Made by a program: the position numbers and the translations under genes
Part shown: in pieces, positions 55,896 to 64,000 of the stretch
How the letters are laid out: each line of letters begins with the position of its first letter
How positions within the stretch are numbered: position 1 is the first letter of the stretch
Assembly (NCBI GenBank): GCA_015501075.1
Contig: JADNYJ010000001.1
Location: forward strand, 1,302,001 to 1,366,000
Source: Gymnopilus junonius
Taxonomy: Eukaryota > Basidiomycota > Agaricomycetes > Agaricales > Galerinaceae
DNA length: 64,000 nucleotides
Reading direction: 5' to 3'
Notes under the pieces: generated by a model
Databases searched by the model: none
What the model saw: the letters and a program-made list of their open reading frames with translations, nothing else
What the model was told of the DNA's origin: nothing

Positions 55896-57519
55896 TTACG
55901 ATGAGCCAACAGTCACAGCTCCAGGGATCGTTGGCGGGCTCGACACGGCCTCAGTGCCAAAGAACTCCTGTTGTTGGAGTTCTGCGTGACCAACAGCGGG
56001 ACTGCCGTTCACGCTTGCACTGGCGCTGCCTGGCAATGCTTGGTTCTGCGGGAGCGCAGGAGAGGGAGCAAAGTATGCGCCAGGCGAGGTATGCGATTTT
56101 CTTGGGGTCGTATGTTGGTTTTGCATCTGCTGCTGTCCCATATGCATCGATGCTATGTCCGAAAGGGGGTTGTTTGGCAGGCGAATCCCGCCATCTCGGG
56201 GTGGCGATTGAGATGCATCTCGCGACAAAGGGAAATTGTGTTGAACAGGAGAATTAAAGGACGTAGGGGGGGCTGATCCAGAGGAATATACTGATACTAT
56301 GTATAATGATGAATGAGAGGCAACCTGCAAGAACGCTAGGAGCTTACGCACCACTATCATCCCAGTCACTCGCGCCACTGCCTGAATGTACAGAACTCGA
56401 AGAAGACACGGAGCTACGGCGTATGAGCGCAGCAGCACCGTACTCGCGCGGTTCTTTCTTCACCATCTTGCCTTGCTTCGGGCTACCGTTCGGATTCGGT
56501 CCTCCAGCTGCGCCAGCCTTGCTCTGCTTGCGAGCCTTATTACCCGCACGAAGCTCATCAAAGCGGAGCGGCCGTGGACGTAAGTGGGTACGCTCGTACA
56601 AGCCGCACTTGTTGCATACAATTTTACCAGGGTTCAGTGTACTCCTACGCCATGAAGGAGGCTCAGTTGTGTGGCAGTTAAAGCACCTCCGACGAAGGTA
56701 TTGCGTCTCTTTAGATGCAGCATCGTCAGTGTGCTGTACGGGGAGACCAGTATGGGGGGACAGATAGGACATGGGCAAAGGGTGGGAAGGGGGCGATCGG
56801 TAGAACGAGTTTTGGGAGGGTACCATGATAGGCGCGCAACCGTCTTCTAACTTGATATTCGCATTCTCGTCGAATTCATGGTAAGAGGAGTGAGGTGAGT
56901 TTGTCACTGACGGGATAAAATGCTCGCCATGAGCACCTTCCATTGGATGCGGCTCCCCATAAAGGCCTTCCTGTCGAGAAGAAAAATGAATGAGATTATC
57001 GGGGTGATTGTGGTGATGTTGTTGGTGCAACATCTGTTGGTGATGGTATTGCTGCTGAACGTAGGGCTGCATTTGCATGCCGTCCTCACGATCGTGGCGA
57101 ACGTAAGGGAAGGTGGCGCGACGCATCATGGAGTACTCTGGGGGTCTTTGGAGGTGCTGTTGGGGCTGGGGCCAATTTTCCGATTGTTGGTGGAAATCAG
57201 GAGAGAGGCTCTGGGGCTCGGCGATCTCCTGCTCATAGAGCTCCTGAAGAAGAGAGCCGCGTGAGTTGTTGCTGGTGTTGTTGAAGGAGAAGGGGTTCGG
57301 ATTCGGATTCGAGTTGTGAGACCAGTATTGGTTCTCATTTGGAGGAACAACGACGACGCCACTGTTCTCGTCGTCGTTGGTCGGGAAAATATTCTGAATG
57401 GGATGGTCGATGTCATGCTTGTAGTCTGGCTGGAAATGCATGTCTGTCGGGGAGGGCGTGCGGGGAGTTGAGGCGTCAGAGTAGGAAGTGTAACCGTCGA
57501 AAGAGCTAAGGGAGTCCAT
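55896..57519 (-). CDS. GATA-type zinc-finger transcription factor
   Basis: Two exons give about 510 residues. The ATG at 57519 (MDSLSSFDGYTSYSD) is the only in-frame Met near the start; the frame is open further upstream but without ATG. The N-terminal half is disordered with Gln/His-rich runs (residues about 160-200). The finger, around residues 275-330, reads CFNCHTTEPPSWRRSTLNPGK and CNKCGLYERTHLRPRP, followed by a basic tail (NKARKQSKAG). The spacing between Cys pairs is 19 residues by my count, against 17-18 in usual GATA fingers. A Ser-rich segment and a short last exon (SVYSSGSAPPTSFN onward) follow. A nuclear sequence-specific DNA-binding role is expected; the target genes are unknown. 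Confidence 0.88.
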
Positions 57520-60500
57520 GTTCTCTGGCCAAAGGGTCTGGCTTCTTGTTTGCAATTTCCGTTTGTCGTTTTCAATGCGCGCAGGATGTGAACAGTCAGG
57601 GTCTGTCTTCCATTTAAGGACGAGAGTCAAATCTCCCTCAGATCGATCTTGTTTCCATACGGGGATACCTCCCCGACCCCCGAGAGATTCGCTGTCCCCC
57701 GAACACCAAGGCCCCCTCAGCAACCGCCCCAAACATAAACTAACAGTTCCGCTCTTCTGGGTCCACCAATCACCGCGGTCAGCACAAGAATATCGCCTTT
57801 CCACAGCTAGCCATTTCCATCTTCAACGTTAATTGTGTACTATTTGGCTGTGCTCCAGGTGCGACTACGCTCGACCAGCTGTCTCTTTGTCTGACAATGT
57901 CTGCTGCCACAGTAATCGCGCCCAAATGACTCTCGTGTGTCTACCGAGTCCAGTCTCGTCACAAGGTCGGTACCGTCCCACAGAACGATAAGGAAATTTT
58001 CCTTCCCAAGCCAACTCTGAAACTCTGAAACGGAGACTTGCCCGGCAGAATTCAAATTACACCTGTTTTTCCAATTTGGTGCACATGGAGCACTGAGAAC
58101 TGTCCATGGGACCTTATTTAGCGCTCGCGTACCCTTCAGCTTTCTTCGTCGGTCTGCTTGTTATTTACATACCACTATCCCGCTCCAAGAGCGCATTCTG
58201 GGCTCCGAGTCTGAAGCATGTATACCTTTTGTTCCCACTGGCAAATGTGCGCTCAATGCTTATCGAGAGTCACGACATGACACTGGTGAATATACATGCA
58301 CGGGGCGATTCAAAGTAAACACCTGTCCAAGTAAGCCCCAACACAATTCTATTAAATCGCAGTGTTTATACCTTTCGACTCCTTCTCGTTGAACACTAAG
58401 AAAAGCTCAGAGCACTCTCACACGTCTCAATCACGTCACGAAAGGCCCGAAACGGAGAAACCACTGCGAAGGTTCGTCTCTACCCTTCCCGGGTTCCTTA
58501 ATATTCATTTCTCCTTAGCTCCTCACGCTCAAGCCAATGATGTATTCCACCGAAGGTAAAGGACGAGAGAGAAGGGGTTGATGGACAGCGTTACTTTTAG
58601 CCCTCAGGTCTTCCGAAAGCCACCTGAAACACATACCAAGACCTGCGATGTGTGCTGCCCAAAAATATCGCCCTGCCATTGATAATTTGATATCCAAACT
58701 TCACTCCGCATTGGCATGCAGTGTGAAGCTCTCTTAAGTATCAATCCGGGATAATCCAACTAATCCAAGGCTGTATGAACTAATGGGCGACGAACGCCCG
58801 TTATCAACAAACCCCCGGCGAGTTCGTGCATTTCTTCTGTCTTCCTATATGATTTGAATACATGGAGTGGTTATATATAGCCAGGTAATGCTACAATAAT
58901 TAACTCTCAACTTTACGGTGGTCCAACTCAACACATCTACATCCAACTTCCATGCGATCGAGCGAAACAGTCCCCTTATTGATTCCATCGACACCAAGCA
59001 CCTGTCAGCGGGCGGGACCATACTAAGTAAAATTCCTTATGGCGGTATGTCTTCATTAGTTTTAAAGTACATCGCCCTCCGTGAGGTGCGTTTGATCATT
59101 AAAAAATTGATCGACATTCGTCTTCGAACCCAAGATTATCTGTGCAGTGTACTCATTCGCGCTGATTATTACTGTATCGTTATCGCTTTTATGCAAAGCC
59201 ATCGGCAAGCGGAAGTTACCTTCGAGTTTCAACCCCCACTTGGCCCGTGCTCTAGGAAATTCTTTTGGCCGCGCGTACGTGCGGCAACGTCTCGGTTCTG
59301 GGATCGACCTGTCCTCTGACCTCTCATACGTTGTATCCTGGTCCACCGAATGTGATTGTAATAACGGAACAACCTTCGGGCATTGTCACTGGAACTCCAA
59401 AAGTCCAGTATGTTTGAGCTTACCTTGTAAGCCACATCTTCAAGGAGCTGTTTTATCGGAGAAGGTTATAACCTGGGTCTGTTATTTTCCGAAATACGAA
59501 AAGGAAGCGGAGCGTGCATCTACGGTACCTTATAGCAGTAGCTAACATTTGGGTTCCGACTGAACGACTGGATCGTCCGACAATAGTCAAGGACGCCAGA
59601 GCGATGAAAAGTATGTGTCATGTGCAACTGGATCCATTGTGCTGACTGACATTGCCGTCGCATGTAGTATTATGTGTAGGCGAGCGCGTACACGAAATCT
59701 GTCCTACTCGCCTTGTATGCCGGAAAAAGGAGGGATATGTTCCAAACCTACCCCTCGGAACTTGGATCTTATAATTATATTTGGATGCGCATGCGCTCTT
59801 TGAAAAGTCTTGAGAATCTGGCCGAAAATATTGAACGGTAGTATGGGGCCTTACGCTTCTATCTTTCTTACAAGTTTCTGACAGGACACCACGGGTAGGC
59901 AAACTTCTTGTCCAATCTGAAGCTTTGGGAAGAGATTGGAGTAATTTATAGTATGAGGTCCAGGAAGACATACCAGAATTGGAAGCAATATCACGTTGAA
60001 TGATAGAACGAAGCCCTGGATGCTATTAGTACATACCATGTTCAGAAAACCCGACATTCGGTAGGCCAGACAGCCAACGTTCCTCCATGATCCCGTGGAA
60101 GAACTTTGCTCTGCTTTGTGAAGGGCCTTTTCTAACCTTAGGATATATTTATGGGCGGTAATGAAAGAGTGAGCAGGGATCTTGAAAGGTTGACCATCTG
60201 GTGAGGTAGAGTAAGCTGCAACCTCTCAGTAAATAAATTGCCTCGGACTGAGGTACGGCAGAGGAGGATGACTATCATGATGTCAACGACGACGGCCTTC
60301 CCGGCCTTGTCAGCCGTTGCCGTTTACTTACACTTTCTTGAAATATATTCTTGTTCCTCAAGCCAGGTTCCTGCTGTACCGTCCGCAGGCCCTCGACTGC
60401 CCTTGACCCTATATTCACATGAAAGCATTCCTGGATACTTGGAAGTTGGCTGAGGTCAAATTTACGTGCGAGACCAGCCAGGTGGCTAGATGAGATATTC

Positions 60501-63159
60501 AGAAACCAACCCTGTTTCTTATCCTGGTTTGCCGCGTATGGGTTAACTTGCCCGTTCAGGAATTCTATGGTCTAGAACAAATGGGCCCGATAAGTGGCTC
60601 AGGGTTGGCACAAGCTTGGCGAATGTAGCTGGCTCCTATACAAGTAATGTAATCCTGCTAAATTCGTACTGGAGCGCACCTCCTTCAAGTTAACAAAGCA
60701 AGAGAATAAAAAGAGTGGCGTTGCGACACAAGTTAGCACGAGTCTCCCAAGACTGCGCCTCACTGAGCATATGCGCACGTTGAGTGGGGTGTGGACATAT
60801 GTTCGATCACTACCATGCCGTTTTCTCGAGAATTTCTGCCGAACTGAGAAAGAAACGCACTCTGAATGGCGTATTGAAAAATGTCGAACCTGACTTACAG
60901 ATTAGCATGGCAACATATATGCATTAGAGCAGCTGTGGAAGAAAAAGGGGCGAACATACATAGAGACAAACCAACATAAGATCACTCATTAATATCAATA
61001 TGCCTCCACATTTGGTACACTCGAAGCTTAGCGCTCATACACCTACGGAAACAGTGCAATTCAGTAACTTGGCCTCAAAAGTCGAATATTAAAAATAGTA
61101 ATATGCCTCACCTATACTTATATTGTAGATTGAAGTGCAGACCTCAAGCCTTACAGCACGAAACAGGGAGGCATTGTTGGTCGACGTCAAGGCCTGGAAT
61201 CCGCTTGGCCCTACAGGCTTACTCAATGTTCGCAGGTAACGGTTTGGTCGATTGCCCGGCACCTACGGGCTATGGGTCAGTCAGCGACCAGTGACGATAA
61301 TGGTTGTCGGGTGTAGCATTTAATTCGGCCTGAAATTCGAGGGACGATTACCGCAGAGCAGAAGCTGTTGCATAGCCAAATCTTTCCCATTGCTTTCTGT
61401 TGTAAACCCGTCACTGAAGGTTCTGACAAATAGCAGCGAAAAGTGCTACTTACTAATAGTAGGCTACTAGTAGCGGAAAGCTTGATTTGAATATTGATAA
61501 TGCTAGACTAAAGAGACTTTCATACCGTAGTCCCTGACTGAATTTCTCGAAGCTACCGAAATGCGTCAATCCGGTACTTACTTAACTTATGGATAAGTAG
61601 AGGAAGGACGCTTTACCGCGAGGAGGGCGGCATCAATCACGGTGCAATCACATGACTTCGTCATTAGCCGTACTTATCAGCAGCCGTCAGCACTGCAGCA
61701 AGCCTTCTAATTTAGCGTGCTGTACGCTTTTTTGGACTTCTATGCTTGAGATCTCTGCACTCGAACCTTTTCCCATTTCACATGCTTCCGGATTCTTTTT
61801 GGCTGTTTTATATCATGAATATCGAATCATCATGTGCATGGGCAAGCAGTGGGTCTTCAAATCTTCTTGCCAGGCCTTCATCCACAATCCCAAACGCCAA
61901 ACGTACCACTTATCGACTTGCTCACGCCCTGGGCGACTGCCATATGAATAGATGTACTCTGTGCCCAAACAAACGTTCATTGGCCGCATAGGCAAACTGC
62001 CTGCACAAGTTGGGATCGAATTGGAAGGACCGAACTTGCTGAGCAATATGGTGGCTACCATTGCTCTCCATTGCTTCACTTTTGTAAAATCGAGAGGTTT
62101 TTTAGTGCTCTGGTGTATGATATGGTCGACGTCGGTTCTAAGGTGAATGCAGTCTGCATGGCGATACCTTCCGTCGCTTTGCGGATCTGTAACGTTCAAT
62201 TCACTTGTATCCTTTTGATGAAATGTCATTTAACGGATATACAGAGTTGACGATGCATCTGGGATCATGTCTACAATCTGGCGCATCTTCGAAATTCCCG
62301 GTTTTCGCTCAAGCAGCCTAGTGCCCAGGAGCTCCAATGAAATGGGGCCTCATGTGTAGTCTGCAACCAGTGTACAGCCAGCCACGGGGCAAAATGGGCA
62401 TTCTCTGTCTTCGTGCTATACCTCAGTACTTGTCATTTACCGTCCCACGCGGCGGCTCTGATATGCATGTGGCTCTTTCTCTCGGTCATTGCATGTATGC
62501 ATAATTACTGACTGGGAGCGTTCAGTTGACACCATACTCTTGAAATTTTGAAAGATTGGGAAAGATTCGCTTCATCCTAGTTTGTGACAGTCTGGTGTAA
62601 CGAATAGAGCCCAGGCGACATGGTTTTCGATTCGTTAGCTGCTCTTACCCAACTTTTCCAAGTAAATCAAATAGAGTATGACTATGTTCCACTGAGAACA
62701 TTCAAATTGAAGTTACAACACTTGAAGCTGCCACTGCGGTGGGGTCTTTCTGTCAGTGTAAATTATTCATATCTGCAAACTTGGTCCCGCGAGAAAACCC
62801 ATTTGAACTTGGGCTTGAGCTTGAGCTTGAGGATTTAACCACAAAACTGGATTCTGGGAACTCTCGCTGATGATCTATCTAAACATAGAGGCCCGTGTTC
62901 TGATTCGATGATCTTGCTATCCACCACCTCGTTTATTCATCTGATATTCAGTATCACTACCGTTTGGGGCAGCTTATAACATCACTAAGTTGCCAAAGTT
63001 TTTTTAGATATGTCCATAAAATTCGAAGATTCTCCACGTCACTTCAAGGCTATACAACTGTGCTCTGACATGGAGGCACCAAGAAACGATCATTCCATCG
63101 ACGCGCGTGGGATCGCTTATACATCAGAGCGTCATCCGCTATCAAGTAATTATAGGATC
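57520..63159. other. Gene-poor region downstream of the window's last gene, with probable GATA 5' leader
   Basis: The first few hundred bases (to about 58050) are likely the GATA gene 5' leader and promoter. The remaining 5 kb have only short open frames without motifs. The frame at 58106-58318 (+) is hydrophobic and starts with ATG but matches no family I know. No tRNA, rRNA, intact transposon or long repeat is seen. Confidence 0.4.
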
Positions 63160-63164
63160 TCCTA

Positions 63165-63377
63165 CACTGCTGGCACTGAGTAGTGTTTCTTGAGGAAACA
63201 GTACCTAGGAAACACGTCATATGACTTTTTTTCCACTGTTTTCTTGAGAAACACTGGTCGGCCATACCAAATTAGGCAAGGCCGAATGCTGGTTTCTGGA
63301 GAAACACCTAAAAGAAATCAGGTGACGTGTTTCTTTCATGCTGTTTCCCAAAGAAACAGAGGTTGGTGCCAGCAGTG
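63165..63377. repeat. 213-base foldback (imperfect palindrome) element
   Basis: The left end CACTGCTGGCAC (63165-63176) is exactly inverted at 63366-63377 (GTGCCAGCAGTG). The two halves stay similar when one is reverse-complemented. Shared blocks include TGTTTCTT..GGAAACAG, GAAACACGTCA and CGGCC next to a central loop of about 16 bases near 63271. Within each half lie smaller dyads (TGTTTC-N5-GAAACA type) at 63184-63200, 63237-63253, 63291-63308 and 63341-63359. The shape suits a foldback/MITE-like mobile element or a long RNA hairpin. Confidence 0.7.
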
Positions 63378-63539
63378 CTATGGGCTTTGGGCTCTGTTAC
63401 TGTATGTATCTAAATGTCGACGCAATACTTCTTACGACGGGGGTGGCGATGTTGAGTCCTGGCAGGCTGTATAATAGAAACACTATAACGTAACGCCCAA
63501 AAAATGGTACATTACTGTTGCATTTCATTCAATTCACCA

Positions 63540-63615
63540 CCCCCTGTGACCTGTGACCTGCCCGGTGAAATGCCAGGTTCACCAGGTGGGCTTGGGACCT
63601 GTGACCTACCTAAAA
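63540..63615. repeat. Short clustered CCTGTGACCT / ACCAGGT repeats
   Basis: The word CTGTGACCTG/CTGTGACCTA recurs three times within about 70 bases, interleaved with inverted CAGGTTCACCAGGT. It lies directly before the tRNA-like remnant and may belong to the same element. Confidence 0.45.
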
Positions 63616-63639
63616 TTTCACCAGTCTTACAGAGTTGTT

Positions 63640-63715
63640 GTGGTGGACTGGTAGTATGCGTCAAAGTAGTTCAATGACTGCTCTAGGCAGTGGGTTCGAT
63701 TCTCACCTGATGTGT
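63640..63715 (+). repeat. tRNA-related remnant with B-box (possible SINE)
   Basis: A good T arm (GTGGG-TTCGATT-CTCAC, 63690-63706) contains the Pol III B-box GGTTCGATTC. An A-box-like TGGACTGGTAG lies about 40 bases upstream. I cannot close an acceptor stem, so this is not a functional tRNA. It may be the head of a tRNA-derived SINE or a decayed tRNA gene. Confidence 0.45.
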
Positions 63716-64000
63716 TATTTTTCGACTACTTACGTAGCAATCATCTGTCCGATTTTGGTAGCATGATATCAAACCCAGTTATGAAGACTCGGACATTGAC
63801 CTCTAAGCCACAAAATACTTAGTTTAACTAATTACAGTCTCACAACTTTTATTTCTAGTAATTTAAGAATGCCAGAGTGGCAGTTCACCAGTTCTGGGGT
63901 GATTTTTGCGATTTTAAGCGCAAAAATGACCAAATTTATGGCCATCAAATGGTTTCACCACTCAGCCTTGTGACCGCGGACAACTGTGACATTTCGCCGA

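Noticed and set aside
57520..57804. Longer N-terminus for the GATA factor
   Set aside because: Its first codon is GTG, and there is no ATG before MDSLSSF; the stretch fits a leader better.
58106..58318. Hydrophobic ORF resembling a membrane protein start
   Set aside because: Only 70 residues, no family signature of a pheromone receptor or similar, and no following exon with matching phase.
63184..63359. Heat-shock elements
   Set aside because: The dyads look like TTCTnnAGAA, which has the wrong spacing for the alternating nGAAn/nTTCn units; the palindrome explains them better.
63190..63474. ORF of 94 codons on the + strand and a similar one on the minus strand
   Set aside because: Both lie inside the foldback element; the similar-looking residues come from the palindrome, not from protein conservation.

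Overview
The window is nuclear DNA from a filamentous fungus, most likely a mushroom-forming basidiomycete (Agaricomycetes). The evidence is many short spliceosomal introns (about 50-60 bases) in almost every gene, two intron-containing nuclear tRNAs, and basidiomycete-style housekeeping proteins (a Whi3/Scw1-type RRM protein, a COP9/Thp1-type PCI protein, a GATA factor with a long-spaced finger). All gene models were assembled by eye from open frames and splice signals, so exon edges are provisional.

The first 48 kb is gene-dense. In order: a possible cut-off 3' exon; TRM10 tRNA methyltransferase (-) divergent from acyl-protein thioesterase 1 (+); a proline-rich single-pass membrane protein (+); an Scw1/Whi3-like two-RRM protein (+); the PP4 regulatory subunit 3 (-); TOM20 followed closely by a SET/SMYD-type protein (both +); a large unknown Cys-rich/low-complexity protein (-); a CLPTM1-family membrane protein (-); a small unknown protein (-); tRNA-Lys (-) and tRNA-Phe (+); a CSN12/Thp1-like PCI protein (-) divergent from a DsbA-like thioredoxin-fold protein (+); an unknown multi-exon protein (-); a five-exon COX7 gene (-) head-to-head with the YEATS protein YAF9 (+); the checkpoint kinase ATR/Mec1/Rad3 (-); the ribosome-biogenesis factor NOP14 (-); and an unknown conserved-looking protein (+). 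Several neighbours are close divergent pairs, with COX7/YAF9 only about 100 bases apart.

From 48.3 kb to the end the window is gene-poor. The only convincing protein gene there is the GATA factor (55.9-57.5 kb, -). The rest has no conserved reading frame that I recognise, but it is not featureless. At 51.6-51.77 kb there is a chain of nested inverted repeats ending in T7, which looks like a structured Pol III-type RNA. At 63.16-63.38 kb there is a foldback element of about 213 bases. At 63.69 kb there is a tRNA T-arm/B-box remnant suggesting a SINE. I see no CRISPR, prophage, rRNA or recognisable intact transposon.

The genes are mostly independent housekeeping functions (tRNA modification, protein depalmitoylation, mitochondrial import and respiration, DNA-damage signalling, chromatin, ribosome assembly). 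ATR and PP4R3 both belong to DNA-damage checkpoint signalling, but nothing here shows that they are co-regulated.
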